From an uncultured Chthonomonadales bacterium (lineage in GTDB: Bacteria > Armatimonadota > Chthonomonadetes > Chthonomonadales > CAJBBX01), in contig CALLMM010000015.1 in the NCBI GenBank assembly GCA_938005745.1, positions 1 through 64,000 on the forward strand: DNA of 64,000 nucleotides, in the 5' to 3' direction. Under the pieces are notes generated by a model. That model ran no database searches, was not told the DNA's origin, and worked only from the letters and a program-made list of their open reading frames with translations. Of this stretch, positions 23,662 to 33,364 are shown piece after piece (positions within the stretch are counted from its first letter, which is position 1; every line of letters starts with the position of its first letter). The position numbers and the translations under genes are program-made.

Positions 23662-25350
23662 ATGCCTGAGAATAGACGCAGCCGAATCATCACCGAGGGA
23701 GAGCACCGCACCCCAAACCGCGCCATGCTTCGCGCCGTGGGATTTGGCGACAACGATTTCCAGAAGCCGATCGTCGGTTTAGCCAGCGCGTACAGCACCA
23801 TTACCCCCTGTAATATGGGTATCGGAGAACTGGCGGCGCGCGCGGAGAGAGCGCTCTTTGAAGCCGGATGTATGCCGCAGCTTTTCGGCACCATCACCAT
23901 CAGCGACGGCATCTCGATGGGGACGGAGGGCATGAAGTTCTCTCTGGTCTCGCGGGAGGTCATCGCCGATTCTATCGAGACGGTCTGTAACGGACAGTTA
24001 ATGGACGGCGTCTTCGCCATCGGGGGATGCGACAAGAACATGCCCGGCGCAATGATCGCTATTGCCAGAATGAATATCCCCGCCATCTTTGTCTACGGAG
24101 GAACCATCAAGCCGGGGAACTATAACGGGCGCGACCTGACGATTGTCAGCGCTTTCGAGGCGGTCGGCGAGTACAGCGCGGGCAAGATAGACCGGGAGGA
24201 GCTTCTTCAGGTCGAGCGGCACGCCTGTCCAGGAGCCGGCTCCTGCGGCGGTATGTACACGGCGAACACGATGTCCTCCGCCATTGAGGTGATGGGAATG
24301 AGCTTGCCGTACTCCTCCACGATGGCGGCGGAAGATGCGGAGAAGTCCGACAGCACGGCAGAATCGGCGTATGCTCTGGCAAACGCCATCCGAAATCAAC
24401 TTCTTCCGCGTCAGATCATGACCCGCAAAGCGTTTGAGAACGCCATCACCGTCGTGATGGCGCTTGGCGGCTCGACCAACGCCGTTCTTCACCTTCTGGC
24501 GATCGCGCATGCCGCCGAAGTGCCGCTGACAATAGACGATTTTGAGACGATCCGTCAGCGCGTTCCGGTTCTCTGCGACCTGAAGCCCTCCGGTCGCTTT
24601 GTCGCCACCGATTTTCACCGTGCGGGCGGCGTTCCACAGGTGATGAAGATGCTGCTTGCTCACGGGTTGCTGCATGGCGACTGTATCACTATGACCGGAA
24701 AGACGGTCGCCGAAAACCTCGCTGATATTCCCGACGCGCCGCGCGAGGATCAGGGGGTGATTCGCCCCTGGGAGAATCCCCTCTATCCGCAGGGGCATCT
24801 CGCGATCCTGAAGGGGAACCTGGCGGAGGAGGGAGCTGTCGCCAAGATCACCGGCGTGAAGAACCCCTCCATCACCGGACCCGCGCGGGTCTTTGAGAGC
24901 GAGGAGGAGTGTCTGCAGGCGATTCTGGCGAAAAAGATACAGCCCGGCGACATTATTGTAATCCGGAATGAGGGACCGAAGGGCGGTCCCGGTATGCGGG
25001 AGATGCTCGCGCCGACCTCCGCCATCATCGGAGCGGGACTGGGCGACTCGGTGGGGCTGATCACTGACGGACGCTTCTCCGGCGGAACCTACGGCATGGT
25101 TGTGGGGCATGTTGCGCCGGAAGCGGCGGTCGGAGGCGCGATCGGGCTGGTTCAGGAGGGCGACTCCATCACGATAGACGCCCATCAACGCCTGCTGCGG
25201 CTGAACGTGAGCGAGGAGGAGCTTCAGCGGCGGCGAGCAGCCTGGAAGCCCTCTGCGCCCCGATATACCCGGGGCGTGATGGCGAAGTATGCCGCGCTTG
25301 TCTCCAGCGCAAGTCTGGGGGCGGTAACCGATCTCTCGCTCTCGTCCTGA
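23662..25350 (+). CDS. ilvD: Dihydroxy-acid dehydratase
   Basis: This 562-residue protein is full-length IlvD, which dehydrates dihydroxy-isovalerate and -methylvalerate in valine, isoleucine and leucine synthesis. The iron-sulfur cysteines are in [10 protein letters not shown] and [13 protein letters not shown]; the C-terminal GRFSGGTYG motif holds the catalytic serine region. The short cysteine spacing suits a [2Fe-2S] type. AAGGGA lies 7 bases before ATG. It stands alone, not with other ilv genes; the 249 bases upstream contain a GGGGA/TTCCCC hairpin but no leader peptide or clear promoter was found. Confidence 0.95.
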   Translation: MPENRRSRIITEGEHRTPNRAMLRAVGFGDNDFQKPIVGLASAYSTITPCNMGIGELAARAERALFEAGCMPQLFGTITISDGISMGTEGMKFSLVSREVIADSIETVCNGQLMDGVFAIGGCDKNMPGAMIAIARMNIPAIFVYGGTIKPGNYNGRDLTIVSAFEAVGEYSAGKIDREELLQVERHACPGAGSCGGMYTANTMSSAIEVMGMSLPYSSTMAAEDAEKSDSTAESAYALANAIRNQLLPRQIMTRKAFENAITVVMALGGSTNAVLHLLAIAHAAEVPLTIDDFETIRQRVPVLCDLKPSGRFVATDFHRAGGVPQVMKMLLAHGLLHGDCITMTGKTVAENLADIPDAPREDQGVIRPWENPLYPQGHLAILKGNLAEEGAVAKITGVKNPSITGPARVFESEEECLQAILAKKIQPGDIIVIRNEGPKGGPGMREMLAPTSAIIGAGLGDSVGLITDGRFSGGTYGMVVGHVAPEAAVGGAIGLVQEGDSITIDAHQRLLRLNVSEEELQRRRAAWKPSAPRYTRGVMAKYAALVSSASLGAVTDLSLSS

Positions 25351-25370
25351 GGGAGCGAGCGCACGGGATA

Positions 25371-26336
25371 CTACTTCGTTACCTCGCCAAACTCGGAGAC
25401 GGAGAGCCGGAAGAGATCGCGGTCTTCGTTGGTTACGATCAGTGTGTTGTTGTCGGTAAAACAGACCGCCTCGCACTGCCCTGCGCCTCGCAGAATGAGG
25501 CGTCTGGCTCTTCCTGAAAGGAAGCGGTCTCCGCTGTTCGCCTCAAACAGCCAGACGGATGCGACTGGGGCATGGCACAAGACCGCGAGAGTCCTGCCAT
25601 CAGGAGAGAGGTCTGCGCCGGTGACCCAACCGCCTAGATCCCTGGCGGAGTCGATCCTCTTCAGCCGGTTTACGCGGTCGGTGTGCTGGGTGTCGAGGCG
25701 ATAGAGATATGTGCCAGTTTCCGGCGCACCGATCTGCCCGGACACCCGGTGTTTGGTCAAAAAATAGAGCTTTCCCCGGCGAACAAAAATCGCCTCGCAG
25801 TCGAAATGCCATTTGCTGCCGGGATAGGCTGTCTGTTCGGGGTAGGCAATCGGGATCCATGTGAGGACGCGCGCCCGTTCCACTCCCTCGGGATTCGGCT
25901 CCGGCAGCACATAGACTCCCAGATCACGGCGCGCATTGCCATTATTGCCGGTGTCTGCAAGGTAGAGCGTATCGCCGTCAATGGCGATATCTTCCCAGTC
26001 GTTGTTGTAAGCCATGTCCACAGAGATGCCGGGATACTCCTTTTTGCCGGGCTGCGGCTCACCTGCGTAGTAGCTGTTGCGCAGCCAGGGCGGGATGATG
26101 ACCGAGCCGTCTTCGCGAATGGCGAATATCCGCGCTGAGTCACCGCTGTCGTTGTGAACCCAGTAGACGTTTGAGTATCGGCGGCTCTTGACGATGCCGC
26201 TCATCTCATCAATCGGCTTGTGGAGAACCCGCGCGGAGGCGGTGACCGATTTCATGGGAGCGTTTTGAACTCTCCAAGCAAACGCGGAGATTGTGATGGC
26301 GAGCAGAAGGCAGATCACGCCGAAACGTCGTAACAT
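25371..26336 (-). CDS. Exported beta-propeller-like protein
   Basis: The 321-residue protein has an N-terminal hydrophobic signal (GVICLLLAITISAFA). The mature part has repeats of strand-turn pattern such as NVYWVHNDSGDSARIFAI, DWEDIAIDGDTLYLADTGNNGNAR and VTGADLSPDGRTLAVL, which recall the blades of WD/YVTN or integrin-like propellers. The aspartate-rich NDSGD and DTGNNGN turns may bind calcium. A clear family name is not possible by eye. It lies tail to tail with ilvD and divergent from the aminopeptidase. Confidence 0.78.
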   Translation of the reverse strand: MLRRFGVICLLLAITISAFAWRVQNAPMKSVTASARVLHKPIDEMSGIVKSRRYSNVYWVHNDSGDSARIFAIREDGSVIIPPWLRNSYYAGEPQPGKKEYPGISVDMAYNNDWEDIAIDGDTLYLADTGNNGNARRDLGVYVLPEPNPEGVERARVLTWIPIAYPEQTAYPGSKWHFDCEAIFVRRGKLYFLTKHRVSGQIGAPETGTYLYRLDTQHTDRVNRLKRIDSARDLGGWVTGADLSPDGRTLAVLCHAPVASVWLFEANSGDRFLSGRARRLILRGAGQCEAVCFTDNNTLIVTNEDRDLFRLSVSEFGEVTK

Positions 26337-26424
26337 CTCTTCACCTCACGGAGTATTTCGCTGCACTGGCAGCGCTTGATTCATCACAGGGGAAGATATT
26401 CCCTTCCACCACAGGGAGCTGAAT

Positions 26425-27552
26425 ATGCCTGATCCACGCTACAGACGACTTGCAGAGGTGCTGGTTCATCATTCGACGCGGGTACAGCCGGGCGACAGAG
26501 TGCTGATAGAGGCGTTTGATGTGCCTGCCGAATTCACGGTAACGCTGATCCGAACGATTGCGGAGGCAGGCGGGCATCCCCTGGCATCCACCTACCAGAT
26601 GCCGGTGCTGCGCGCGCTCTATCAGAACGCCACGGAAGAGCAGATGAAGACCATCGGCAGCGTGGAGCGCGCGCGGATGGAGGCGGTGCAGTGTTATATC
26701 GGGGTGCGCGGCACACACAACATCGCGGAGCTGTCAGATGTGCCTTCGGATCGGATGGCTCTGTACGACAAACACTGGTGGTACTATGTTCATGCCGAAG
26801 TCCGTGTTCCGAAGACCCGTTGGGTGGTTCTGCGCTGGCCCCATCCCTCCATGGCGCAGGCTGCTGGCATGAGCACGGAAGCCTTTGAGGAGTTCTACTT
26901 CCGCGTCTGTACGGAGGTGGACTATCGGAAGATGGCGGAGGCGATGAAGCCCCTCAAGGAGCTGATGGACAGAACGGAGCGGGTACATATCCTCGGTCCT
27001 GGAACCGACCTGAAGTTTAGCAAGCGCGGAATCGCCACCATACCCTGCGCGGGAGAGGCGAATATCCCCGACGGAGAGATGTTCACCTGTCCGATACGCG
27101 ACTCCGTGGAGGGGGTGATCCAGTTCAACTGTGAGACCCTGTATCGCGGCACGATCTTCAATAATATTCGCCTGGCGTTCCGGCATGGAAAGATTGTCGA
27201 GGCGGAGGCAGGAAGCAATACTGCGCGGCTGAACGAGATACTCGACACCGATGAGGGGGCGCGCTATATAGGAGAATGGTCGCTTGGCTTCAATCCCTAC
27301 ATCACTGCGCCGATGAAAGACATTCTCTTTGACGAAAAGATCGCAGGCTCTTTTCATCTGACTCCCGGTCAGGCGTATGAGGAGGCGGACAACGGCAACC
27401 GCTCGAAGGTTCACTGGGATATGGTGTTGATTCAGACACCGGAGTATGGCGGGGGCGAAATCTATTTTGACGGGGTTCTGGTGCGAAAAGATGGACTTTT
27501 CGTGCTGCCCGAGCTGCAGGGATTGAACCCGGACCGACTGAGCGCGATATGA
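26425..27552 (+). CDS. M29-family metalloaminopeptidase
   Basis: The 375-residue protein matches the thermophilic aminopeptidase M29 (AmpS/AmpT) family: an N-terminal [22 protein letters not shown] region and a C-terminal metal site with glutamates in [14 protein letters not shown] and histidine in [12 protein letters not shown]. These enzymes remove N-terminal residues with a dinuclear metal centre and work in the cytoplasm. It is slightly shorter than the 400-residue classical members. It is the only gene of its unit; a separate promoter for the next unit lies just beyond its stop. Confidence 0.87.
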   Translation: MPDPRYRRLAEVLVHHSTRVQPGDRVLIEAFDVPAEFTVTLIRTIAEAGGHPLASTYQMPVLRALYQNATEEQMKTIGSVERARMEAVQCYIGVRGTHNIAELSDVPSDRMALYDKHWWYYVHAEVRVPKTRWVVLRWPHPSMAQAAGMSTEAFEEFYFRVCTEVDYRKMAEAMKPLKELMDRTERVHILGPGTDLKFSKRGIATIPCAGEANIPDGEMFTCPIRDSVEGVIQFNCETLYRGTIFNNIRLAFRHGKIVEAEAGSNTARLNEILDTDEGARYIGEWSLGFNPYITAPMKDILFDEKIAGSFHLTPGQAYEEADNGNRSKVHWDMVLIQTPEYGGGEIYFDGVLVRKDGLFVLPELQGLNPDRLSAI

Positions 27553-27569
27553 GCCGTCGGAAACATGAC

Positions 27570-27599
27570 TTGACAGGAGAGCCGCATGAAGTCTACAAT
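27570..27599 (+). promoter_or_regulatory. Promoter of the ParA-containing unit
   Basis: TTGACA (27570-27575), spacer 18, TACAAT (27594-27599), about 53 bases before the GTG start at 27653. It gives this three-gene unit its own transcript. Confidence 0.8.
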
Positions 27600-27652
27600 G
27601 GGGCTTCCGGGAGAGGTTTGTAACGCCGAATGAGCCCGTCGGAAGGATTACG

Positions 27653-28432
27653 GTGACCTACGAAGAGTTTGATTTTGAAGGGGAGTTCGCGCTGCTGGAT
27701 ATCGGCGCGACCAGCAGTTTTCTGCGAACCGGGTGCATCCGTCCCACGATCATCGCCTTCACAAAGGAGGGCGGCGTGGAGTCGATTGCGCTGGATTGGC
27801 AGGAGGAGAGCCAGACGCCGCAAGCTTTTGAGGATGCTCGCCGCTACGTGCGCGATCTGGAGCCAGTGGCGTATGCGCTGATCGCCCATCTCAGCCAGAA
27901 CGGTAGCAGTATTCTCTACCATCTGCCCGGCGGCGATTTCCCGACCGTGAACGAGTATCTAGCGCTGGGGCTTTTCTCCGAAACCGGCTATGCGCGCACC
28001 GTGATCTATCCCATCCGACACAGCGGCGGCAAACACTCCCTCGGGATGCCGACCGTCGCCGCCAACGACGAGATTACCTGGCAGCCTCTGGGCGATCTAT
28101 GGGGAAATCCCTTCTGTCAGGGCGACCTGGCGCAGTTTCGTCCGCGCGAGCGCGCGGTAGAGCCGGGAACCCCCCTCTGGCAGCAGATTGTAGACCTCAC
28201 CCGCCTTCGCATTCAGGAAGACCAGCCGAATGCGGATGACTATATGACCTTCCTGGACGATCTGCGCAACGGCATCTTTGTGGTCGCGGGCAGACCGGAG
28301 GAGAGGCTGGATCAGGTGATCCTGCGACCGAGAACGCTTTTTAATCCGCTTGGCTCCATCACGACAGAAGCCGCGCGGCTGACACTGATGGATCGCATCG
28401 CCCCGGCGGTGGAGAAGGTGACCACCGGATGA
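27653..28432 (+). CDS. Unknown protein, first gene of a ParA unit
   Basis: A GTG start with GGAAGG 7 bases upstream gives a 259-residue soluble protein. It has an FDFEGEFALLDIGATSSFLRTG start and later PVAYALIAHLSQNGSS, GGKHSLGMPTVAANDEITWQPLGDLWGNPFCQGDL and PEERLDQVILRPRTL segments. Nothing matches a family I know. The stop overlaps the start of the ParA ATPase in an ATGA, so the products are made together. A role as ParA partner or cargo is inferred from this coupling only. Confidence 0.75.
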   Translation: MTYEEFDFEGEFALLDIGATSSFLRTGCIRPTIIAFTKEGGVESIALDWQEESQTPQAFEDARRYVRDLEPVAYALIAHLSQNGSSILYHLPGGDFPTVNEYLALGLFSETGYARTVIYPIRHSGGKHSLGMPTVAANDEITWQPLGDLWGNPFCQGDLAQFRPRERAVEPGTPLWQQIVDLTRLRIQEDQPNADDYMTFLDDLRNGIFVVAGRPEERLDQVILRPRTLFNPLGSITTEAARLTLMDRIAPAVEKVTTG

Positions 28433-29205
28433 AAATCGTCGCCGTTGTCAATCAGAAGGGGGGGGTCGCCAAGACCACCACCACCGCCAATCTGGGGGCG
28501 TGTCTGGCGGCGCGCGGCTACCGGACGCTGCTGATTGATCTGGACCCGCAGGCGAACCTCACGCTCGGTCTGGGGATCGAATGGTACGCACTGGAGTGTT
28601 CGCTCAACCATGTCCTGCTCGACCCGGACGAAGTTCCCCTGAAGAACATTCTGCACCAGATCGCCGATCTTCCGCTCTATCTGGCTCCCGGTCATCTGGA
28701 CCTGGCGCATGCGGAAGCCATGCTCATGCCCCGTCCCGACAGCGCGTATCGGCTGCGAAACTCGCTGGAGGATCTCTTCAAAGAGGAGACGTTCGACTGG
28801 GTCTTTATTGACTGTCCTCCCTCGCTGGGAACCCTGACCCAGAACGCCATTGTCGCCAGCAGTCATCTCCTCATCCCGACGGAGCCCAAGTTCTACGCCT
28901 TTGCCGGCATGGATACGCTGAATAAGATGATTGTCGGGCTGACCAAAGGGCTTCGCTTCCGCATTGAGCTGCTGGGCGTGCTGCTGACCATGTATGAGCG
29001 GGGAACCAGACTGCACCAGACGATCGCGGAGGAGATCCGGGAACGCTTCGGGGACAAGGTGTTTCAGACCGTCATCTACAAGAATGTCCGCCTGTCCGAG
29101 TCGGAAGTGGAGGGGATGCCGATCATCCTCTTTGATCGGAGAGCGACCGGCGCGCAGAACTATGAACAGCTTGCAGAGGAGATACTGAATCGTGCGACCG
29201 GATAG
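28429..29205 (+). CDS. ParA/Soj-type partitioning ATPase
   Basis: This 258-residue P-loop ATPase has the deviant Walker A motif KGGVAKTT (Lys10 and Lys15), Walker A' LLIDLDPQANLT and Walker B FIDCPPSLG, all hallmarks of the ParA/MinD family that dimerises on ATP and positions DNA or protein cargo. No ParB or parS was found nearby, so this is unlikely to be the chromosome soj. It is overlapped at both ends by unknown genes (ATGA upstream, 14 bases downstream), a tight trio. It could position a protein assembly as ParC, PpfA or McdA do. Confidence 0.9.
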   Translation: MKIVAVVNQKGGVAKTTTTANLGACLAARGYRTLLIDLDPQANLTLGLGIEWYALECSLNHVLLDPDEVPLKNILHQIADLPLYLAPGHLDLAHAEAMLMPRPDSAYRLRNSLEDLFKEETFDWVFIDCPPSLGTLTQNAIVASSHLLIPTEPKFYAFAGMDTLNKMIVGLTKGLRFRIELLGVLLTMYERGTRLHQTIAEEIRERFGDKVFQTVIYKNVRLSESEVEGMPIILFDRRATGAQNYEQLAEEILNRATG

Positions 29206-29854
29206 GTTGACATCTCAACGTCAGCGTCTGCGTAGGCAAGCCGATGCGTTCGAGTTCAATGCGCTGATACAGGGCGTCTCTACCCTGGAGGAATCGGAAG
29301 AAACTGCAGCTGCGGAGGAGGCTCCCGCCATAGAAAACTTCCCACCGGCGGCAGTCGTCCTGCCGGAAACGGCTGCGCCTGCGGAGCAGCAGATCCATGC
29401 GAAACAGGAGATCCCTGCGGAGCCGGAAAGTAGTGCCGCTGCCGATCTGATCTCCGAAGTCCCCACCATCACTTCGCCTGTTCACCGGGAGACGCGCGAG
29501 GAGAGACTGCACACGGCTCTGGAAGCGCTCGGCATTCGTTTGCTGCAGGAGGTTGGCAGGATGCGCGCAGCCCTGCGCGCCTACGACGCGCAGGAAGCCG
29601 GCTTCTATCTGGCGCATGTCAATCAACTGCTTGAACTGCTGCACTCGGTGGATCCCGACGGTGATGTCGCCAGGCACTACCAGACCACTGCCTGCCCGCC
29701 GGAGGGGCGAACCTGGTTCCCGACCGCGTGGTCTCTGGCGGAACTGGCGGAATCGCCTTTCAGCGCGCTCCTTCCTCCGGATGCGGATGACGAGTTTGCC
29801 CGCGAAATGATCTATGCGGCTTGGGGCGTGGAGTTCTCACACAACGGCACCTGA
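29192..29854 (+). CDS. Unknown acidic protein downstream of ParA
   Basis: The GTG at 29192 overlaps the ParA stop by 14 bases. The 220-residue product has a basic N-terminus (RLTSQRQRLRRQADAFEF), a long low-complexity glutamate-, alanine- and proline-rich stretch (about 35-95), and a helical C-terminal half (TREERLHTALEALGIRLLQEVGRMRAAL, FYLAHVNQLLELLHSVDPD). A basic N-terminal tail before a disordered linker is the layout of proteins that stimulate ParA ATPases, as in ParB and McdB. No family was recognised. Its end overlaps the convergent GH57 gene by 18 bases. Confidence 0.75.
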   Translation: MRPDRLTSQRQRLRRQADAFEFNALIQGVSTLEESEETAAAEEAPAIENFPPAAVVLPETAAPAEQQIHAKQEIPAEPESSAAADLISEVPTITSPVHRETREERLHTALEALGIRLLQEVGRMRAALRAYDAQEAGFYLAHVNQLLELLHSVDPDGDVARHYQTTACPPEGRTWFPTAWSLAELAESPFSALLPPDADDEFAREMIYAAWGVEFSHNGT

Positions 29855-31093
29855 CGATCCGCTCGATCTCCCCTCCAGATACTCCTGCGCCCGGTTCATC
29901 AGCTCATGCGCGGCGGTATAGAGCCGGATGAACCCGGCGAACGCACTCCCGTATGCGCTGAAGTACTTATGCACATCCTGGTCGCTCATGGACTTGGTCG
30001 CCAGATAGTAGTAGTGGTCGCTGGTTAACATCCTGCGCCAGGTATCCAGGAAGTAGGGGTTCTCCGTCGCTTTGATGAGCGGCTCCATCCGGCGCAGGTC
30101 TTCGTAGCAGTACCACTGCATCTCATTGCCCAGCCAGGCGGAGGTGTCGCGCTCCTTATCCGCCCAAGAGATAGTACGGTAGTCGTCAACAGAGAACTCG
30201 CCCATCTTCGGAAGTGTCCGAACCGCTTCGGTAGGCGTGGTGAAGGCAAGCTGATGATGACGGGAGACCTCATCGGGGAGATGGCGCAGGAACTCAAAGA
30301 TGCCCGTGTCTGCCCACATATGTTCACCCAGCGCCTCATAGTCGAGCGCGATTACCACATTCATATCGGTGTTGAGCGACAGCCACTCTGCGAACGTGTC
30401 GGCGCGCAGGGGCCAGCCCTCCCAGTCGCGATTGCTGAAACGATAGCCCAGATCGTCCGAAAGGCGGTAGTTTCTCAGCAGCACCGGAAGCCCGCAGGGA
30501 GCGGTATAGACGAAGTCTGGAGAACGCCAGCCCTCCAGAACCCAGTCCACTCCCTCCGTGATGATCCCCTCATAGCCCATATACTGAACAGTGGCAGCGA
30601 TGCCGTTGTTGAACAGACATTCGGTGTTGCGAAACACCGTCGGTCTTCTGCCAAACAGCGCCTCGATCTTATCCGAGTGCATTTTTGCCTGTTCCATGAA
30701 CTCTTTTCGCTCATGGTCGAACAGGCTTGCCAGAGAGTGGTAGTAGGTCTCTCCGGTAAACTCCACCATCCCCGTGTGTGCCAGCTGCTTGAACAGATCG
30801 AGCAGCGGCGGGTCGTACCGTTCTATCTGATCCAGCAGGGTTCCCGATAGACCGTAAGCGATTCGAAACGGCTTCTCGCGTTTCTGAAACTTTTCCACCA
30901 GTTCCAGCAGCAGACTGGTCGCCGGACGATAGCACTTGTCCGCAACCTTATGAAAGACCTGCTGATTTAACTCCTCATCAAAGAAGTGCCTGTGAAACGA
31001 TTTCGGCGTAACGCGTGCGGTATTTCTCCGCTGCTCATAGGGTAGCAGTCTGTCCGGCTGATGGGCAAAAAAGAAGAGGGTAATGAGGGTCAC
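29837..31093 (-). CDS. Glycoside hydrolase family 57 (alpha-amylase-like)
   Basis: The 418-residue protein has the GH57 (alpha/beta)7 signature: YGLSGTLLDQIERYDP, GEFTGETYYHSLASL-like segment with histidine, the nucleophile glutamate in FRNTECLFNNG, and the acid aspartate in VIALDYEALGEH. A C-terminal helical bundle follows. No signal peptide, so it acts on internal alpha-glucan. The start GTG overlaps the stop of wecB by 4 bases. Linkage to a UDP-GlcNAc epimerase suggests a storage or surface glycan pathway. Confidence 0.88.
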   Translation of the reverse strand: MTLITLFFFAHQPDRLLPYEQRRNTARVTPKSFHRHFFDEELNQQVFHKVADKCYRPATSLLLELVEKFQKREKPFRIAYGLSGTLLDQIERYDPPLLDLFKQLAHTGMVEFTGETYYHSLASLFDHERKEFMEQAKMHSDKIEALFGRRPTVFRNTECLFNNGIAATVQYMGYEGIITEGVDWVLEGWRSPDFVYTAPCGLPVLLRNYRLSDDLGYRFSNRDWEGWPLRADTFAEWLSLNTDMNVVIALDYEALGEHMWADTGIFEFLRHLPDEVSRHHQLAFTTPTEAVRTLPKMGEFSVDDYRTISWADKERDTSAWLGNEMQWYCYEDLRRMEPLIKATENPYFLDTWRRMLTSDHYYYLATKSMSDQDVHKYFSAYGSAFAGFIRLYTAAHELMNRAQEYLEGRSSGSSGAVV

Positions 31094-32211
31094 GGGGATA
31101 CTCCTTCCAGTATCGCGTCCACAATACGTATCGAGGCTTTTCCGTCGCCGTAAGGGGAGACGCCCCTGATCATCTGCGAACGCGCCTGCGGATCGCGCAG
31201 CAGTCTGGCGGTCTCCGAGACGATCCGTTCGCGTTCGGTTCCGACCAGTCGAACTACTCCCGCCTCGACTCCCTCCGGACGTTCGGTGGTATTTCGCATC
31301 ACCAGCGCCGGCACCCCCAGTCCGGGAGCCTCCTCCTGTATTCCTCCCGAATCGGTCAGGATCAAGAGCGAACGCTTCATCAGATGCACCAGCGCATCGT
31401 AGGGCAGCGGCTCCAGCAGATGGATATTTGGGACATTGGCGAGGATGTCGAAGACCGGCTTGCGAACATTGGGGTTTAGATGCACGGGATAGACAAAGTG
31501 CACTCCGTCCTCAGAGAACGCTTCCGCCAGTTCGCGAATGGCGAGACAGAGCTGCTTGAACGGCTCTCCAAAACTCTCACGGCGGTGCGCGGTTATGAGC
31601 GCGAGCGCAGGCAGGTTCTGCAGAGGAGCAAGCGGACTGTTCGCCCAGTCATAATCTCGCGAGGCGACATCCAGCAGCGCATCTATCACCGTATTGCCCG
31701 TAACGTGAATCAGGCGTTCGGGGCAGCCTTCCGCCAGCAGATTCTGTCTGGCTCTCTCGGTCGGACAGAAGTAGAGGTCGCTCATCGCGTCTGCCAGCCG
31801 TCGGTTGATCTCTTCGGGGAAGGGATGCCAGCGGTCTCCGGTGCGCAGCCCTGCCTCCACATGTCCGAACCGCAGCCGGTGATAGTAGGCGACCAGGGAG
31901 GCAGCCAGAACGCTGGTGGTATCTCCCTGAGCCAGCACCCAGTCGGGCTTCTGTTCCCGATAGACGGCGTCCAGCCTGAGGATCAGGTGCGCGGTGAGGG
32001 AGGAGAGGTTCTGGTTCGGCTCCATGAGATCGAGTTCGATATCCGGACGGATACCGAACAGGTCTAGCGCCTGCTGAAGCATCTCGCGATGCTGACCGGT
32101 GGAGCAGACGACAGATCGGATGCGTTCGCTCTTCTGCTGCAACTGACGAATGACGGGAGCCATCTTGATGGCTTCGGGTCGTGTTCCAACAATCGTCAGC
32201 ACTGTCAGCAT
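31090..32211 (-). CDS. wecB: UDP-N-acetylglucosamine 2-epimerase (non-hydrolysing)
   Basis: The true start is ATG 32211, giving MLTVLTIVGTRPEAIKM, the standard N-terminus; GGAGGA lies about 9 bases upstream. The frame runs further left but those 147 codons are not family-like. The 373-residue GT-B-fold enzyme interconverts UDP-GlcNAc and UDP-ManNAc for cell-surface glycans. It shows TGQHREML, QGDTTS, HVEAGLRTGDRWHPFPEEINRR, HRRESFG and TDSGGIQEEAPGLGVP, all family motifs. It is coupled to GH57 (GTGA overlap) and divergent from the oxidoreductase gene. Confidence 0.94.
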   Translation of the reverse strand: MLTVLTIVGTRPEAIKMAPVIRQLQQKSERIRSVVCSTGQHREMLQQALDLFGIRPDIELDLMEPNQNLSSLTAHLILRLDAVYREQKPDWVLAQGDTTSVLAASLVAYYHRLRFGHVEAGLRTGDRWHPFPEEINRRLADAMSDLYFCPTERARQNLLAEGCPERLIHVTGNTVIDALLDVASRDYDWANSPLAPLQNLPALALITAHRRESFGEPFKQLCLAIRELAEAFSEDGVHFVYPVHLNPNVRKPVFDILANVPNIHLLEPLPYDALVHLMKRSLLILTDSGGIQEEAPGLGVPALVMRNTTERPEGVEAGVVRLVGTERERIVSETARLLRDPQARSQMIRGVSPYGDGKASIRIVDAILEGVSP

Positions 32212-32370
32212 ACGACAGCGTCCTCCATCCTGTTTCAAGCCGTCTGCTCTCAGTTTCCACATACTGCGCGTTTTGTCCTTCACAGTGACGGGAAAACAGG
32301 TTGTTCGGGAAGGCAAAGTGCCGGATGATGAAGAAAACCTTTTTGATCGGCGCAGGTAAGGAGGAGTTGC

Positions 32371-33345
32371 ATGAGCACGGACAGATTGAGGATCGGTATC
32401 ATCGGATGCGGAGTGCTGGGCGCGGTACATGCCGATCGTTTTTCGAAGATAGAGGGCGTACAGGTAACCGCGCTGTCGGATCCCAATGTGGAGGCGATGA
32501 ATCGTGTGGCGGGGAGGCTGGCGCACAAGCCCGAAACCCTTACCACCGACTATCGCGAGCTTCTGGACTGCGGTCTGGACGCGGTATGCATCGCCTCTCC
32601 CAACGCCTTCCACATTCCCCAGCTGCTGGACGCCCTGGCGGCAAATCTGCATGTTCTATGCGAAAAACCCCTGACCAATCGGGAGGAGGAGGTCGAAGCG
32701 GTCATCGCCTCCAGCCGCGAGGTCCATCGCCATGTCGCCATGACCTATCCGCGCCGCTATGACGGGGGAACGCGCGCGCTCCGGCAGGAGATCCAGTCTG
32801 GACGATGGGGGCGCGTAAAAACGATCACAATGTACAATGCGGAAGACTGGGTTACTCCCAATCAGGGCACGTGGCGGCACGATCCCGCGATCTGTCCCGG
32901 CGGCTTCTTTTACGATGCAAGCGGGCATCAGATAGACACCGTACTCTGGGTTACCGGGAAAGAGGCGCGGGAGGTGCGGGCAAAGACAGAGAACCGCGGC
33001 ACTCCCGTTCCGATGGTTATCTGGGGAGACGCTCTGTTGACGGACGACACTCCCTGCAGCTTCGCCTTCATCGGAGATGCGCACGGCTGGCGCGAGCAGG
33101 TCAATATCCACTGTGAGGGGATGGATTTTGTGATCGAGAATGCGCGCGCTCACTGGCTGCAGAATGGCAGGATGACGCCTCTTCCGCCTCTGGAGCCGGA
33201 AGAGAACGGGGACATCGCCTTTATCCGTCTGATCCGGGGGGAGGGAAGAAACTGGTCTCCGCCAGAGGAGACGCTTCCCCTGCTGAGATTTACACGTGCC
33301 GCGCTCAGGTCTGCCAAAGAGGGCGGAGCAACGCAGACCGTTTAG
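32371..33345 (+). CDS. Gfo/Idh/MocA-family NAD(P) oxidoreductase
   Basis: The 324-residue protein has an N-terminal Rossmann domain (RIGIIGCGVLGAVHADRF, ASPNAFHI, CEKPLTN with the catalytic lysine) and a C-terminal beta-sheet domain with DASGHQID. Such enzymes oxidise or reduce inositol and sugar substrates. AAGGAGGAG precedes the ATG. It is followed by a TIM-barrel isomerase gene after 19 bases; such pairs commonly catabolise inositols or keto-sugars. Substrate not predictable. Confidence 0.9.
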   Translation: MSTDRLRIGIIGCGVLGAVHADRFSKIEGVQVTALSDPNVEAMNRVAGRLAHKPETLTTDYRELLDCGLDAVCIASPNAFHIPQLLDALAANLHVLCEKPLTNREEEVEAVIASSREVHRHVAMTYPRRYDGGTRALRQEIQSGRWGRVKTITMYNAEDWVTPNQGTWRHDPAICPGGFFYDASGHQIDTVLWVTGKEAREVRAKTENRGTPVPMVIWGDALLTDDTPCSFAFIGDAHGWREQVNIHCEGMDFVIENARAHWLQNGRMTPLPPLEPEENGDIAFIRLIRGEGRNWSPPEETLPLLRFTRAALRSAKEGGATQTV

Positions 33346-33364
33346 AAACACGGAGGAGATTTCC

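Noticed and set aside
23998-25476. 492-codon antisense frame opposite ilvD
   Set aside because: ilvD is complete with catalytic motifs; the antisense frame is low-complexity and not family-like.
32212-32652. N-terminal extension of the UDP-GlcNAc epimerase
   Set aside because: The family N-terminus (MLTVLTIVGTRPEA) starts at 32211 with a good ribosome site; the extra codons are antisense to the oxidoreductase.
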